A stretch of 64,000 nucleotides of DNA from Bradyrhizobium sp. MOS002. Lineage in GTDB: Bacteria; Pseudomonadota; Alphaproteobacteria; Rhizobiales; Xanthobacteraceae. A program made the position numbers and the translations under genes. This document shows positions 1 through 9,940 of this stretch, one piece after another. Within the stretch, counting starts at the first letter, position 1; each line of letters opens with the position of its first letter. Where the stretch lies: contig NZ_PYFX01000005.1 of the NCBI RefSeq assembly GCF_003020115.1, forward strand, positions 124,001-188,000, read 5' to 3'. The notes under the pieces were generated by a model that was given only the letters and a program-made list of their open reading frames with translations, ran no database searches and was not told where the DNA came from.

Positions 1-390
1 GCCGACATCGGCAACATCCGCCTGTTCGCAGGCGATGCCGCCGAGCTCCTCGCCTGGCTGCCGAAGGCTTCGCTGTCGCGGATCGACCTGATCCATCCCG
101 ATCCCTGGCCGAAACGGCGACACTGGAAGCGGCGCTTCGTCCAGGACCGGACCATCGCCGCGATGGCGCACGTGCTGAAAGCCGGCGGCGAATTTCGCTT
201 CGTCTGCGACATCGACGATTACTGCGCCTGGACGCTGTCGCATCTGGCGCGCTCGAAGGACTTTGTCTGGCTCGCGGAGCGCGCCGATGATTTTCGCCTG
301 CCGTGGGACGGATACACGATGACGCGCTACGGCCGAAAGGCCACGCGCGAAGGCCGCAAGGCGGCGTATCTGCGGTTTCGACGGCTCTAG
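1..390 (+). CDS. trmB: tRNA (guanine-N7)-methyltransferase, 3' part
   Basis: This is the C-terminal 129 residues of TrmB, which makes 7-methylguanosine at position 46 of tRNA using S-adenosylmethionine. The 5' end lies outside the window and frame 1 is open from the first base. The family motif HPDPWPKRRHWKRRF is visible around residues 32-46 of the fragment, followed by the usual C-terminal part with a T-R-Y-G-R-K-A segment. The stop codon at 388-390 overlaps the stop of the convergent DUF2336 gene, so no spacer separates the two. Identification rests on the PDPWPK motif and is firm. Confidence 0.93.
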   Translation, partial: ADIGNIRLFAGDAAELLAWLPKASLSRIDLIHPDPWPKRRHWKRRFVQDRTIAAMAHVLKAGGEFRFVCDIDDYCAWTLSHLARSKDFVWLAERADDFRLPWDGYTMTRYGRKATREGRKAAYLRFRRL

Positions 391-1469
391 ATCGTCTGCC
401 GGTTGCGCCAGAAATTAACGACGCGCTCCGCGGTCGTCGGCATCAGGCGCGTGAAATTCGCGCGCGCCTGCTCAAGATCGGCATCGGCTGGCGTGCGATT
501 CGGGCCGTACCACATCAGGATCAGCGCCCGCACTGTCGGCCAACCGACATTCAGCACACGCCCCAGAACCAGAATTGGATCGTAGCGGTCACCCGTGATC
601 AGGCGGTCGAGGACCGAGAGGCGGACTCCGGACATCGCCGAGAGTGAAGCGATCGCCTCCTCATATTTGTGCGCCTTGGCGAAGCCAAACAGCGCGCTCT
701 CGCCAAGATGGCCCTCGCGATGCAACGCCAGCACGGTGCGCTGTGCCCCCGAGAAATCGCGACGCGGCCCGGGCGGCAGCGTGGCTTCCTCGATGGCCAC
801 CATAGCGCGCTTGATCTCGACCTGGCGCGCGGGATTGACCACGCTCGAGAGGCGACGGCGGATGACGTCGAGCGTACCGTCGAGAAGCTGTTTCAGGTTC
901 TCACCCGACAGATCGCTACGCTGGCCGATTCTGAGCGTCAGCACGCCATCCTGCGCGGCACGCTTGATCAGCTCGGAATAGCTGCCAGGCGAGAACTCGG
1001 CGCCGGCGTTACCCGCAGCGCGGCGCACCACGTCGCGATCGCCGCGCTCGACCAGCACGTCGGTGATGACAGCCGACAGCGTGGGGCGCTCGCTCATCGC
1101 CAGCAGATGGCCCTGGCCCTTCAGTCGCGCGATCTCGACGAGAGCGTCATCGTCGAGCACAGGGGAATGGCGCAGCACGGGGCCCGCCACCGCAATTTCG
1201 TTTTCGCGCGCGAGCTGGCTCACCAGACGCCGCGGCGCGTTGTTCAGGCGCGAGAAGCGTTCGGCAAGATCGACGCGCGAAGCGAGCTCGGCATGCGGGA
1301 CGAGATCTATCAGCAGATTATCGAAGAGAGCGACGAGATCGGGACGGAGATTCTCGGCGTCCTGAAAGAACAAATGGGAGATGGCGTGCGCGATCTCGCC
1401 GCGACGCCGCGGGTCGCCGCGTTTGACGATATCGTCCAGTCCGGGAATGAGCGACGTGGCAACGGTCAT
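387..1469 (-). CDS. DUF2336 domain-containing protein
   Basis: This 360-residue protein matches the DUF2336 family of alphaproteobacterial cytoplasmic proteins of unknown function. It is helical, without signal peptide or membrane segments, and rich in Leu, Arg and Ala, with repeated helix pairs such as the RRGEIAHAISHLFF and SELIKRAAQDGVLTLRIG stretches. I chose the ATG at 1469, giving MTVATSLIPGL. An in-frame ATG at 1529 would add 20 Cys- and Ala-rich residues that look non-coding. The gene is convergent with trmB and divergent from the rimP operon. Function is unknown; some family members sit near two-component systems, but nothing here shows that role. Confidence 0.75.
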   Translation of the reverse strand: MTVATSLIPGLDDIVKRGDPRRRGEIAHAISHLFFQDAENLRPDLVALFDNLLIDLVPHAELASRVDLAERFSRLNNAPRRLVSQLARENEIAVAGPVLRHSPVLDDDALVEIARLKGQGHLLAMSERPTLSAVITDVLVERGDRDVVRRAAGNAGAEFSPGSYSELIKRAAQDGVLTLRIGQRSDLSGENLKQLLDGTLDVIRRRLSSVVNPARQVEIKRAMVAIEEATLPPGPRRDFSGAQRTVLALHREGHLGESALFGFAKAHKYEEAIASLSAMSGVRLSVLDRLITGDRYDPILVLGRVLNVGWPTVRALILMWYGPNRTPADADLEQARANFTRLMPTTAERVVNFWRNRQTI

Positions 1470-1687
1470 GAAAACGCAAACTCGTAGGAGGCACGCCGCG
1501 GGTGCGCCCTGGTCCAAGCCGCCCCACAATCAGGAAATTTAGGCCTTGGAGGTGAAGGAAGCGTTGCGCGGGCGGGCCGCGGAGCGGGCGCAAAAAGCCT
1601 CGCGCGCCGCTGCAATGGGCCTTGTCCGAGAGGGCGGAAAGCGCTATATCACCGCCAATTCATCTTCTCATACGATCCGCGTAGTGA

Positions 1688-1717
1688 GAGTGGGCCCGAA
1701 AGGACCCGCTCTTTTTT
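1688..1717 (+). promoter_or_regulatory. rimP leader hairpin with U-tract (possible attenuator)
   Basis: A 10-position stem (nine pairs including one G-U, and one C-A mismatch) closes a GAAA tetraloop at 1698-1701 and is followed by six T residues at 1712-1717. This is the form of an intrinsic terminator. It lies about 120 bp before rimP and points into the nus operon, with no gene upstream on this strand that it could end. That suggests transcription attenuation in the operon leader. The operon encodes NusA, a termination factor, so self-control is plausible but inferred. Confidence 0.6.
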
Positions 1718-1836
1718 ATTACCTGAACGCGGCTCGGTGGAAGATGTGAGGCCCGGCGATCTGTCGGGAGAGTTCCGAAGCGAGCTTTGAAATCCTAAAC
1801 CCAGCCTTAACCATATCGAGCGACTTGACCCCTGAT

Positions 1837-2616
1837 ATGACCGAACCGAACCCTGGTTCCACGGATGCCGAGCTGCTGGCCGAGCCGAGGCTCGTGGTCG
1901 AGCCGGGCGTGGCGGCACGGGTGTCCGCAGTCGCGGGGCCGGTGCTCGAAGGCATGGGCTACCGCCTGGTGCGGATCCGCATTTCGGGGGAATCTGGCTG
2001 CACCGTGCAAGTCATGGCGGAGCGGCCGGACGGCTCGATGCAGATCGAGGATTGCGAGGCGATCTCGCGGGCACTGTCGCCCGTGCTGGATGTCGCCGAC
2101 CCCGTCGATCGCGCCTATCGGCTGGAAATCTCCTCGCCGGGGATCGATCGCCCGCTGGTGCGCCGCTCCGATTTCGAGCGTTACGCCGGCCATCTGGTGA
2201 AGATCGAGATGGCGGTCGCCCACGAGGGGCGGAAGCGGTTCCGCGGCACGATCGGCCCGGTCGAAGGCGACCGCGTGCATCTGCATCGCGACGACATCAA
2301 GGCGGGCGAGACTGCCGACGTTCTCCTGACGATGGAAGACATCGCCGAGGCACGGCTGGTGCTGACGGACGAGCTGATCGCGGAATCCATGCGCCGCGGC
2401 AAGGCCCAGGCACGCGAAATGCGCCGCAATCTCGGCCTGGAGCCGCCGGCGGCACCGCACGCCAGCATCAGCGAAAAAACGACCAAGAACACCAAGCCGG
2501 CTAAGAAGCCGGCGCCGGCCACTACGAAGAAGCCGGCTCCGACCAATACCAAGAAACATCGCCTGGCCGCCGAACGCGCGCGACGGGGCGAGATCGATCC
2601 TGACGAAGGAGACTAG
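1837..2616 (+). CDS. rimP: Ribosome maturation factor RimP
   Basis: RimP binds the 30S precursor and helps assembly around S12. The protein (259 residues from this start) has the usual N-terminal alpha/beta domain, with [10 protein letters not shown] as the family signature, followed by the small beta-barrel domain ([15 protein letters not shown]). Its C-terminal tail from about residue 205 is rich in Lys, Ala and Pro with repeats of TKKPAP type, longer than the roughly 150-residue enterobacterial form and typical of rhizobia. I chose ATG 1837; an in-frame TTG at 1825 would add MTPD. It is the first gene of the nus-infB operon, two bases before nusA. Confidence 0.93.
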   Translation: MTEPNPGSTDAELLAEPRLVVEPGVAARVSAVAGPVLEGMGYRLVRIRISGESGCTVQVMAERPDGSMQIEDCEAISRALSPVLDVADPVDRAYRLEISSPGIDRPLVRRSDFERYAGHLVKIEMAVAHEGRKRFRGTIGPVEGDRVHLHRDDIKAGETADVLLTMEDIAEARLVLTDELIAESMRRGKAQAREMRRNLGLEPPAAPHASISEKTTKNTKPAKKPAPATTKKPAPTNTKKHRLAAERARRGEIDPDEGD

Positions 2617-2618
2617 CC

Positions 2619-4229
2619 ATGGCAGTCAGCGCCAATCGACTTGAATTGCTTCAGATCGCCGACGCCGTTGCGCGCGAGAAATCGATCGACCGCGGCATCG
2701 TCATCGCGGCGATGGAGGATGCCATCGCGAAGGCGGCGCGGGCCCGTTACGGCAGCGAGACCGACGTTCACGCCGAGATCGACCCGAAGAAGGGCGAGCT
2801 TCGGCTGTCGCGCCACATGCTGGTGGTCGAGACGGTCGAAAACCATTCCAACCAGATCTCGCTGGTGGATGCGCAGCGCGCCAATCCCGGTGCCCAAGTC
2901 GGCGACACCATTGCCGACACCCTGCCGCCGCTGGAATATGGCCGCATCGCCGCGCAGTCCGCCAAGCAGGTGATCGTGCAGAAGGTGCGCGAAGCCGAGC
3001 GCGACCGGCAATATATGGAATTCAAGGACCGCATCGGCGACATCGTCAACGGCGTCGTCAAGCGCGTCGAATATGGCAGCGTGATCGTTGATCTCGGCCG
3101 CGGCGAGGCCATCATCCGCCGCGACGAGATGCTGCCGCGCGAAGTGTTCCGCAACGGCGACCGCGTCCGCGCCTACATCTTCGACGTCCGCCGCGAGACC
3201 CGCGGCCCGCAGATCTTCCTCTCCCGTACCCATCCGCAGTTCATGGCAAAACTGTTCGCGCAGGAAGTGCCCGAGATCTATGATGGCATCGTCGAGATCA
3301 AGGCGGTCGCCCGCGATCCCGGCTCGCGCGCAAAAATCGGCGTGATTTCCCGCGATTCCTCGGTCGATCCGGTCGGCGCCTGCGTCGGCATGCGCGGCTC
3401 GCGCGTGCAGGCGGTGGTGAACGAATTGCAGGGCGAGAAGATCGACATTATCCCCTGGTCGCCCGACATCGCGACCTTCGTGGTCAACGCGCTGGCGCCG
3501 GCCGAGGTCTCCAAGGTCGTCATCGACGAAGACCGCGAGCGCATCGAGGTCGTCGTGCCCGACACCAACAACCAGCTCTCGCTGGCGATCGGCCGCCGCG
3601 GCCAGAATGTGCGTCTGGCCTCGCAGCTCACCGGCTGGGACATCGACATCCTGACCGAGCAGGAGGAATCGGAGCGCCGCCAGGCGGATTTCGAGAACTC
3701 CACCCGCGTCTTCATGGAATCGCTCAATGTCGACGAAGTTGTCGGCCAATTGCTGGCGTCCGAAGGCTTCACCTCGGTCGAGGAACTCGCGATGGTGGAC
3801 ATCAAGGAACTTGCCGGCATAGAGGGTTTCGACGAGGAGACCGCGCAGGAACTCCAGAACCGTGCTCGTGAATATCTCGAACAGCTGGAAGCTGAGATCG
3901 AGGCCAGGCGCAAGGAGCTCGGCGTCGAGGACGCCGTCAAGGACGTGCCCGGCGTCACCTCGAAGATGCTGGTGAAGTTCGGCGAGAACGACATCAAGAC
4001 GGTCGACGACCTCGCCGGCTGCGCCACCGACGATCTGGTCGGCTGGACCGAGCGCAAGGAAGGCGGCGAGCAGACCAAATATCCGGGCGCGCTCGATGGC
4101 CTCGATATCTCCCGTGACGATGCTGAAGCGATGATCATGCAGGCCCGCGTCAAGGCCGGCTGGATCACCGAGGCCGACCTCGCCAAGCCCGCCGAAGAGG
4201 CCGAGGCGACCGAAGATCAGCCGGCTTAG
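2619..4229 (+). CDS. nusA: Transcription termination/antitermination protein NusA
   Basis: NusA binds RNA polymerase and nascent RNA and controls pausing, termination and antitermination. The 536 residues show the N-terminal polymerase-binding domain (about 1-130), an S1 domain (about 137-200, GVVKRVEYGSVIVDLG), two KH domains (about 230-345, with IGRRGQNVRLASQL) and two C-terminal helix-hairpin-helix repeats (about 365-420 and 440-505), ending in an acidic tail. AGGAG precedes the ATG at good spacing. Domain order and length fit the alphaproteobacterial family. Confidence 0.97.
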   Translation: MAVSANRLELLQIADAVAREKSIDRGIVIAAMEDAIAKAARARYGSETDVHAEIDPKKGELRLSRHMLVVETVENHSNQISLVDAQRANPGAQVGDTIADTLPPLEYGRIAAQSAKQVIVQKVREAERDRQYMEFKDRIGDIVNGVVKRVEYGSVIVDLGRGEAIIRRDEMLPREVFRNGDRVRAYIFDVRRETRGPQIFLSRTHPQFMAKLFAQEVPEIYDGIVEIKAVARDPGSRAKIGVISRDSSVDPVGACVGMRGSRVQAVVNELQGEKIDIIPWSPDIATFVVNALAPAEVSKVVIDEDRERIEVVVPDTNNQLSLAIGRRGQNVRLASQLTGWDIDILTEQEESERRQADFENSTRVFMESLNVDEVVGQLLASEGFTSVEELAMVDIKELAGIEGFDEETAQELQNRAREYLEQLEAEIEARRKELGVEDAVKDVPGVTSKMLVKFGENDIKTVDDLAGCATDDLVGWTERKEGGEQTKYPGALDGLDISRDDAEAMIMQARVKAGWITEADLAKPAEEAEATEDQPA

Positions 4230-4251
4230 GGCGAAGGAGGATGTCACCCGG

Positions 4252-4935
4252 ATGCTCGCTGATACTGACCCCGAACTCGACCATGGACCGCGGACCGAAA
4301 GGTCCGCGACCGTGCGGATGTGTGCGGTCAGCCGCGAGGTCCGGCCGATCGTCGAGCTGATCCGCTTCGTCGTCTCTCCCCAAGGGCACATAGTTCCCGA
4401 TCTCAAGCGCAAGCTGCCCGGACGCGGCATGTGGGTCAGCGCCTCGCGCGAGGTGGTTGCGGAAGCCGTTCGGCGTCACCATTTTACGAAAGCCTTCAAG
4501 CGCGAGCTGCGCATCCCTCAGACGCTTCCCGCCGACCTCGAGGCGCTCCTGGTCCGGAGCGTGGTCGAAGCCCTTGGGATTGCGGCCAAGGCGCGCCAGA
4601 TCGTCGCCGGTTTCGGCAAGGTCGAAAGCGCGCTTCGGGAAGGTACGGTCGAGGTCCTGATCCATGCCAGCGACGGGGCCGCGGACGGAATCCGCAAATT
4701 GGACATGCTGGCGCGTCAAAATGAGGGAAATCGCGGCGCCAAGCCGCAGATTCCCGTCGTCACCGCACTAAAATCGACAGAATTGGATTTGGCACTTACC
4801 CGGTCAAATGTGATACATGCTGCCCTGCTCGCGGGCCCGGCGAGCAAGTCATTCCTGTCACGTAGCCAGATGCTGGTCCGATACCGGATGGCGGACGCTG
4901 ACAGGACTGCCGAAAAGCCCGGCCAGGATTTCTGA
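4252..4935 (+). CDS. ylxR: YlxR-family RNA-binding protein (DUF448)
   Basis: This 227-residue protein carries the YlxR fold at about residues 22-95 (MCAVSREVRP, then GRGMWVS, the family's key motif) and a C-terminal region at about 105-195 that resembles an L7Ae-like domain, as in other alphaproteobacterial versions. Its place between nusA and infB is the standard one. YlxR proteins are nucleic-acid-binding factors tied to translation or transcription; the exact role here is not visible. The ribosome binding site GAAGGAGG at 4232-4239 is 12 bases from ATG 4252, longer than ideal, and an out-of-frame ATG at 4241 lies closer to it. Confidence 0.88.
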   Translation: MLADTDPELDHGPRTERSATVRMCAVSREVRPIVELIRFVVSPQGHIVPDLKRKLPGRGMWVSASREVVAEAVRRHHFTKAFKRELRIPQTLPADLEALLVRSVVEALGIAAKARQIVAGFGKVESALREGTVEVLIHASDGAADGIRKLDMLARQNEGNRGAKPQIPVVTALKSTELDLALTRSNVIHAALLAGPASKSFLSRSQMLVRYRMADADRTAEKPGQDF

Positions 4936-5006
4936 GAGACAACGACCACCCGATAGCACGGTGCGGCAACGCACAACGACAACAAGATCAGGATTAGGAC
5001 TGCTTA

Positions 5007-7709
5007 ATGGTTGATACCAAGACCCCTGGCGACAAGAAGCTGAGCGTTCCGAGCAAGACGCTATCGCTCAAGCCGCGCGTCGAAACGGGCACCGTGCGCC
5101 AGAGCTTCAGTCATGGCCGTAGCAAGCAGGTCGTGGTCGAGAAGCGGGGCAAGCGCCGCATCGACGGCAGCCCCGAGCCACAGGTGGCCGAGGTGGCGAA
5201 ACCCGCGCCGGCCGCCGCGCCCAAGCCTGCTCCGGCCCGCCCCGCGCCGCCGCGCAACGCCGGCTCCGGCGTGGTGCTGCGGACGCTGACCGAGGACGAA
5301 CGTTCCGCCCGCGCCAGCGCGCTGGCCGATGCCAAGGTGCGCGAAGTCGAAGAGCGCCGCCATGCCGAGGAAGAGGCCCAGCGCCGCGCGGTCCGCGAAA
5401 GTGCGGAGCGTGCTGATCGCGAGGCCGCCGAAGCCCGCCGCAAGGCCGAGGAGGAGCGTCACCGTCACGAAGAGGAAGCCAAGCGGAAGGCCGAAACCGA
5501 GGCTAAAAAGCGTTTTGGCGAAGGCGAGCAACCGCAATCTGCGGCCCGCCCTGCAACGGCGACCTCGGCCGCTCCTGCCGCGCGGCCCGGAGCGCCGATG
5601 GCGCGACCCGGCACAACCACCCCGGCACGTCCGGGAACAACGACCGCACGGCCCGGAACGACCACGCAGCGGCCGGGAGGCCCGGTGGGCCGCGCCCCCG
5701 CTGTCGCAGCCGGACCGGACGAGGACGAGGGTCCGCGCCAGATCCGTCGCGGCCCCGGCGGCGCTGCGCGGCCTGTGGTCGCTCCCAAGCCCACCCACAA
5801 GCCCGGCCCGCAGAAGGAGCGCGGCCGCCTGACGGTCGTCACCGCCTTCAATGCCGACGACGTCCGCGAGCGCTCGATCGCCTCGTTCCGCCGCCGCACC
5901 CAGCGCCTGAAGGGCCATGCCGCGAACGAGCCGAAGGAAAAGCTCATCCGCGAGGTGATCATTCCGGAAGCGATCACGATCCAGGAGCTCGCCAACCGCA
6001 TGGCCGAGCGCGCGGTCGACGTCATCCGCATGCTGATGAAGCAGGGCGCGATGCACAAGATCACCGACGTGATCGACTCCGACACCGCGCAACTGATTGC
6101 CGAAGAACTCGGTCACACCGTCAAGCGCGTTGCCGCGTCCGACGTTGAAGAAGGCCTGTTCGACGCCATCGACGATTCCACCGACACCGAGCCGCGTTCG
6201 CCGGTGGTGACCGTGATGGGTCACGTCGACCACGGCAAGACCTCGCTGCTCGACGCGCTCCGCCATGCCAACGTGGTCTCCGGTGAAGCCGGCGGCATCA
6301 CCCAGCATATCGGCGCCTATCAGGTGCTGTCGCCCGAAAGCGGCAAGAAGATCACCTTCATCGACACGCCCGGCCACGCCGCGTTCACCGCGATGCGCGC
6401 CCGCGGCGCCAAGGTGACCGACATTGTCGTGCTGGTGGTTGCGGCCGACGACGGCGTGATGCCGCAGACGATCGAAGCCATCAACCACGCCAAGGCGGCG
6501 CGGGTGCCGATCATTGTTGCCATCAACAAGATCGACAAGCCCGACGCCAAGCCCGAACGCGTGCGCACCGAGCTGCTCCAGCACGAGGTGCAGGTGGAAT
6601 CCTTCGGCGGCGAAGTCGTCGACGTCGAAGTGTCGGCGAAGAACAAGACCAATCTCGACAAGCTGCTCGAGATGATCGCGCTCCAGGCCGACATCCTTGA
6701 CCTCAAGACCAATTCGGATCGTCCGGCCGAAGGCACCGTGATCGAAGCCAAGCTCGATCGTGGCCGTGGTCCGGTCGCGACCGTTCTGGTCCAGCGCGGC
6801 ACGCTCCGTGTCGGTGACATCATCGTCGCCGGCGCCGAGATGGGCCGCGTCCGCGCCCTGATCTCGGATCAGGGCGAGACGGTGCAGGAGGCAGGTCCGT
6901 CAGTGCCGGTCGAGGTGCTCGGCTTCAACGGTCCGCCGGAAGCCGGCGATCGTCTCGCCGTGGTCGAGAACGAAGCCCGCGCCCGGCAGGTCACCAGCTA
7001 CCGCGCGCACCAGAAGCGCGAGAACGCGGCTGCCTCGATCTCCGGCATGCGCGGCTCGCTCGAGCAGATGATGTCGCAGTTGAAGACGGCGGGCCGCAAG
7101 GAATTCCCGCTGATCATCAAGGCCGACGTGCAGGGCTCGCTGGAAGCGATCCTCGGCTCGCTGGAGAAGCTCGGCACCGACGAAGTCGCCGCGCGTATCC
7201 TGCATGCGGGTGTCGGCGGCATCTCGGAATCGGACGTGACGCTCGCGGAAGGCTTCAACGCCGCGATCATCGGCTTCTCGGTTCGTGCCAACAAGGAGGC
7301 CGCTGCGGCCGCCAAGCGCAACGGCATCGAGATCCGCTACTACAACATCATCTACGACCTCGTGGACGACGTGAAGAAGGCCATGAGCGGCCTGCTCGCG
7401 CCGACCCTGCGGGAAACCATGCTCGGCAACGCCGCGATCCTGGAGATCTTCAACATCTCCAAGGTCGGCAAGGTCGCCGGCTGCCGCGTCACCGACGGCA
7501 CCGTGGAACGCGGCGCCAACGTGCGCCTGATCCGCGACAACGTCGTCGTGCACGAAGGCAAGCTGTCGACGCTGAAGCGCTTCAAGGACGAAGTGAAGGA
7601 AGTCCAGTCCGGTCAGGAATGCGGCATGGCCTTCGAGAACTATCACGACATGCGCGCCGGTGACGTCATCGAGTGTTACCGCGTGGAGACGATCCAGCGC
7701 TCCCTGTAA
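5007..7709 (+). CDS. infB: Translation initiation factor IF-2
   Basis: IF-2 is the GTPase that brings initiator fMet-tRNA to the 30S subunit and promotes 70S joining. The 900-residue protein has a long low-complexity N-terminal region: Ala/Pro-rich, then a charged coiled segment of R-E-A-E repeats (about 95-170), then tandem Arg-Pro-Gly-Thr-Thr repeats (about 195-225). An IF2N domain follows near 330-380, then the G domain with GHVDHGKT at 405-412, DTPGH at 453-457 and NKID at 507-510, and domains II to IV to the end. Shorter internal starts, known from E. coli IF2, cannot be excluded. Confidence 0.97.
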   Translation: MVDTKTPGDKKLSVPSKTLSLKPRVETGTVRQSFSHGRSKQVVVEKRGKRRIDGSPEPQVAEVAKPAPAAAPKPAPARPAPPRNAGSGVVLRTLTEDERSARASALADAKVREVEERRHAEEEAQRRAVRESAERADREAAEARRKAEEERHRHEEEAKRKAETEAKKRFGEGEQPQSAARPATATSAAPAARPGAPMARPGTTTPARPGTTTARPGTTTQRPGGPVGRAPAVAAGPDEDEGPRQIRRGPGGAARPVVAPKPTHKPGPQKERGRLTVVTAFNADDVRERSIASFRRRTQRLKGHAANEPKEKLIREVIIPEAITIQELANRMAERAVDVIRMLMKQGAMHKITDVIDSDTAQLIAEELGHTVKRVAASDVEEGLFDAIDDSTDTEPRSPVVTVMGHVDHGKTSLLDALRHANVVSGEAGGITQHIGAYQVLSPESGKKITFIDTPGHAAFTAMRARGAKVTDIVVLVVAADDGVMPQTIEAINHAKAARVPIIVAINKIDKPDAKPERVRTELLQHEVQVESFGGEVVDVEVSAKNKTNLDKLLEMIALQADILDLKTNSDRPAEGTVIEAKLDRGRGPVATVLVQRGTLRVGDIIVAGAEMGRVRALISDQGETVQEAGPSVPVEVLGFNGPPEAGDRLAVVENEARARQVTSYRAHQKRENAAASISGMRGSLEQMMSQLKTAGRKEFPLIIKADVQGSLEAILGSLEKLGTDEVAARILHAGVGGISESDVTLAEGFNAAIIGFSVRANKEAAAAAKRNGIEIRYYNIIYDLVDDVKKAMSGLLAPTLRETMLGNAAILEIFNISKVGKVAGCRVTDGTVERGANVRLIRDNVVVHEGKLSTLKRFKDEVKEVQSGQECGMAFENYHDMRAGDVIECYRVETIQRSL

Positions 7710-7763
7710 GTCCAAATCTTACCGAAGCGCCTGGATCTTTTTTGAACTGAATTGCGGGAGTGC

Positions 7764-7788
7764 GATGGCCGGATTTTTTCCGGCCATC
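7764..7788. repeat. Intergenic hairpin (GGCCGG palindrome)
   Basis: A perfect 9-bp stem (GATGGCCGG and CCGGCCATC) encloses a loop of ATTTTTT in the 156-bp gap between infB and rbfA. No T-run follows the stem, so it is a weak terminator candidate. It resembles the first hairpin of the repeat at 21246, so a dispersed-repeat origin or an RNA-processing site is as likely. A second short inverted pair (TGCCCG and CGGGCA) lies about 30 bp downstream. Confidence 0.5.
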
Positions 7789-7865
7789 CACCCCTCTTCG
7801 TTTCAGCAGGACAAATGACAATGCCCGTGTCCCAAACGCGGGCATGACGAGGTGATTTTCAGACC

Positions 7866-8297
7866 ATGCCCCGCCATCATCAGAAAAAGAGTTCCGCGTC
7901 CGGCGGCTCGCAACGTCAGTTGCGGGTCGGCGAGCAGGTTCGCCATGCGATAGCCGAGATTCTGGCGCAAGGCAGCGTGCATGATGCTGACCTTGAAGGC
8001 CACATCATCACCGTGCCGGAGGTGCGGATGTCGCCCGACCTGAAGCTCGCAACAGTCTACGTGATGCCGCTCGGTGGCCGCGACACCGAGATCGTCCTCG
8101 CTGCGCTCGAGCGCAACAAGAAATTCCTGCGCGGCGAGGTCGCGCGGCGCGTTAACCTGAAATTTGCACCTGACCTTCGCTTCCGCGTCGACGAACGATT
8201 CGACGAAGCGGAACGGATCGAGAAGCTTTTGCGAACACCCGCGGTGCAGAAGGACCTGGAACAGGATCCGGATTCGGATCGGGAAGAAGAACGATGA
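7866..8297 (+). CDS. rbfA: 30S ribosome-binding factor RbfA
   Basis: RbfA binds the 5' helix region of 16S rRNA and is needed for late 30S maturation. The 143 residues form one KH-like domain (about 20-125), with conserved [14 protein letters not shown] near the start, the [18 protein letters not shown] strand segment and the [18 protein letters not shown] helix. A basic start (PRHHQKKSS) and acidic tail flank it. GAGGTG lies upstream of ATG 7866. The stop overlaps the truB start by four bases (ATGA), so the pair is translationally coupled. Confidence 0.95.
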   Translation: MPRHHQKKSSASGGSQRQLRVGEQVRHAIAEILAQGSVHDADLEGHIITVPEVRMSPDLKLATVYVMPLGGRDTEIVLAALERNKKFLRGEVARRVNLKFAPDLRFRVDERFDEAERIEKLLRTPAVQKDLEQDPDSDREEER

Positions 8298-9412
8298 CGA
8301 TGGACCCGGCTCACGGCACGATCGGCGGCGAAGAGGCCGATCAGCTCGACGTGCAGAAAAATAATTTTGCGGACATGGGCGGCAATTCTCAGCCGCCTCA
8401 GGAGCCGCGCCGCGTCAACAACGATCCCCGCGCCAACAAGCAGAAGGGCAACCAGCCGCGCCGCGACCGCCGCGACGTCCACGGCTGGGTCGTGCTCGAC
8501 AAGCCGATCGGCATGACCTCGACGCAGGCTGTTGCCGTGCTCAAGCGCCTGTTCAATGCCAAACGCGCCGGCCATGCCGGCACGCTCGATCCGCTGGCCT
8601 CCGGCGGCCTGCCGATCGCGCTTGGCGAGGCCACCAAGACCGTCCCCTTCGTCATGGACGGCCGCAAGCGCTACCGGTTCACGGTATGCTGGGGCGAGGA
8701 GCGCGACACCGACGATATCGAGGGCCGGGCGACCGCAACCTCGGACCAGCGCCCGACCCGGGAGGCCATCGAGGCCCTGCTGCCCCGTTTCACCGGGGTG
8801 ATCCAGCAGATCCCGCCGCGCTATTCCGCGATCAAGGTCCAGGGCGAGCGCGCCTACGACCTGGCCCGCGACGGCGAGGTCGTGGAGTTGGCCCCCCGTC
8901 CGGTCGAGATTCACCGTTTAAGCCTTGTAGATCAACCGGATAGCGACCGGGCCGTGTTCGAGGCCGAGTGCGGCAAGGGCACCTATGTCCGCGCGCTGGC
9001 GCGCGATATGGGCCGGATTCTCGGCACTTACGGCCATATCTGCGCGCTTCGGCGGACCCTGGTCGGCCCATTTGGCGAGAACGACATGATTCCGCTGGAT
9101 CAGTTGGAGGCTTTGTGCGATAGAGCCGCGTCCGGCGAGGGTAGCCTCGCCGACGCGCTTATGCCCGTTGAGACCGCGCTGGACGACATCCCGGCACTGG
9201 CCGTCACTCGGGCTGATGCGGCAAGGCTCCATCGGGGCCAGGCCGTTTTGTTGCGCGGACGGGATGCGCCCACTTGTAGCGGCACAGTCTATGTCACGGT
9301 GGCAGGCCGGCTTCTCGCGCTTGCCGAAGTCGGCAATGGCGAAATCATCCCCAAGCGTGTGTTCAACCTGACCGGCCTGACTGCCAGCGCCGATCGCAAC
9401 GAGAGAAATTGA
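8294..9412 (+). CDS. truB: tRNA pseudouridine(55) synthase TruB
   Basis: TruB converts uridine 55 in the T-loop of tRNA to pseudouridine. The catalytic aspartate is D99 in the GTLDPLASG motif (codon 8588-8590), and the [17 protein letters not shown] and [12 protein letters not shown] segments fit the family. The 372 residues include about 60 extra N-terminal residues, polar and basic, before the catalytic fold begins at [10 protein letters not shown]. The same ATG overlaps the rbfA stop. A PUA-like C-terminal part spans about residues 300-360. The gene ends two bases before rpsO. Confidence 0.96.
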   Translation: MTMDPAHGTIGGEEADQLDVQKNNFADMGGNSQPPQEPRRVNNDPRANKQKGNQPRRDRRDVHGWVVLDKPIGMTSTQAVAVLKRLFNAKRAGHAGTLDPLASGGLPIALGEATKTVPFVMDGRKRYRFTVCWGEERDTDDIEGRATATSDQRPTREAIEALLPRFTGVIQQIPPRYSAIKVQGERAYDLARDGEVVELAPRPVEIHRLSLVDQPDSDRAVFEAECGKGTYVRALARDMGRILGTYGHICALRRTLVGPFGENDMIPLDQLEALCDRAASGEGSLADALMPVETALDDIPALAVTRADAARLHRGQAVLLRGRDAPTCSGTVYVTVAGRLLALAEVGNGEIIPKRVFNLTGLTASADRNERN

Positions 9413-9414
9413 CG

Positions 9415-9684
9415 ATGTCGATTGCCGCAGAACGCAAAGCGGAAGTCATCAAGACGAATGCCAACAAGGCCGGCGATACCGGCTCGCCAGAGGTTCAGGT
9501 CGCGATCCTGTCGGAACGCATCGCCAACCTCACGAACCATTTCAAGACCCACGTGAAGGACAACCATTCGCGTCGCGGCCTCTTGAAGCTGGTCTCGACC
9601 CGCCGCTCGCTCCTCGACTATGTGAAGAAGAAGGACGAGGCGCGCTACAAGTCGCTGCTCGAGAAGCACAACATTCGTCGTTAA
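9415..9684 (+). CDS. rpsO: 30S ribosomal protein S15
   Basis: S15 is a primary 16S rRNA-binding protein of the small subunit platform. The 89 residues from ATG 9415 equal the family's usual length; an in-frame TTG six bases upstream is rejected for that reason. Conserved segments are [17 protein letters not shown], the H-F-K-T-H-x-K-D-x-H-S-R-R-G-L segment and the SRR...DYLKKKD-like C-terminal helix. It lies between truB and pnp, the common arrangement, and is followed by a strong intrinsic terminator, so pnp probably has its own promoter as well. Confidence 0.97.
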   Translation: MSIAAERKAEVIKTNANKAGDTGSPEVQVAILSERIANLTNHFKTHVKDNHSRRGLLKLVSTRRSLLDYVKKKDEARYKSLLEKHNIRR

Positions 9685-9693
9685 GAGTTCCTG

Positions 9694-9717
9694 CGCGCGC
9701 CAAACGGCGCGCGTTTT
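9694..9717 (+). terminator. Rho-independent terminator after rpsO
   Basis: A perfect 8-bp GC-only stem (CGCGCGCC and GGCGCGCG) with loop AAAC is followed by TTTT. It begins 10 bp after the rpsO stop. It probably ends most transcripts of the rimP-rpsO operon, with readthrough into pnp possible. Confidence 0.8.
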
Positions 9718-9778
9718 CGCGCGTGATTTCGAACGAAAGCGTTTGTTTAAAGGTTTTTCGTCGAGGCTGCGTGCGCGT

Positions 9779-9808
9779 CGGATGCGAGCCGTTGACGGCG
9801 AGCATCCG
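9779..9808 (+). promoter_or_regulatory. Hairpin with symmetric GA/GA internal loop upstream of pnp
   Basis: CGGATGC at 9779-9785 pairs with GCATCCG at 9802-9808, and GCCG at 9788-9791 pairs with CGGC at 9796-9799 around loop TTGA. The stems are separated by GA on each side, which would form tandem sheared G-A pairs in RNA. It sits in the 377-bp rpsO-pnp gap. It could be a protein-binding or processing element; no function is known to me. Confidence 0.4.
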
Positions 9809-9940
9809 GGGCATGATAGGCGAGCACCGAGCTTCGGCGTTCGCGTTCGTGCCGACTGACAGTCCAGCAGCAATCCGGCGGCTGGGCACAACGGGCAAGG
9901 CGCCCGTATGACCCGAAGGGATGGACGCCATCCGAAATCC

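Noticed and set aside
1546..1749. A 67-codon open frame before rimP
   Set aside because: It crosses the leader hairpin and its U-tract, has Arg/Ala-rich composition and no family features, so it is more likely leader RNA than a gene.
2613..4430. A 605-codon open frame antisense to nusA
   Set aside because: It is the mirror of NusA codons and shows only low-complexity Asp/Ala/Val sequence.
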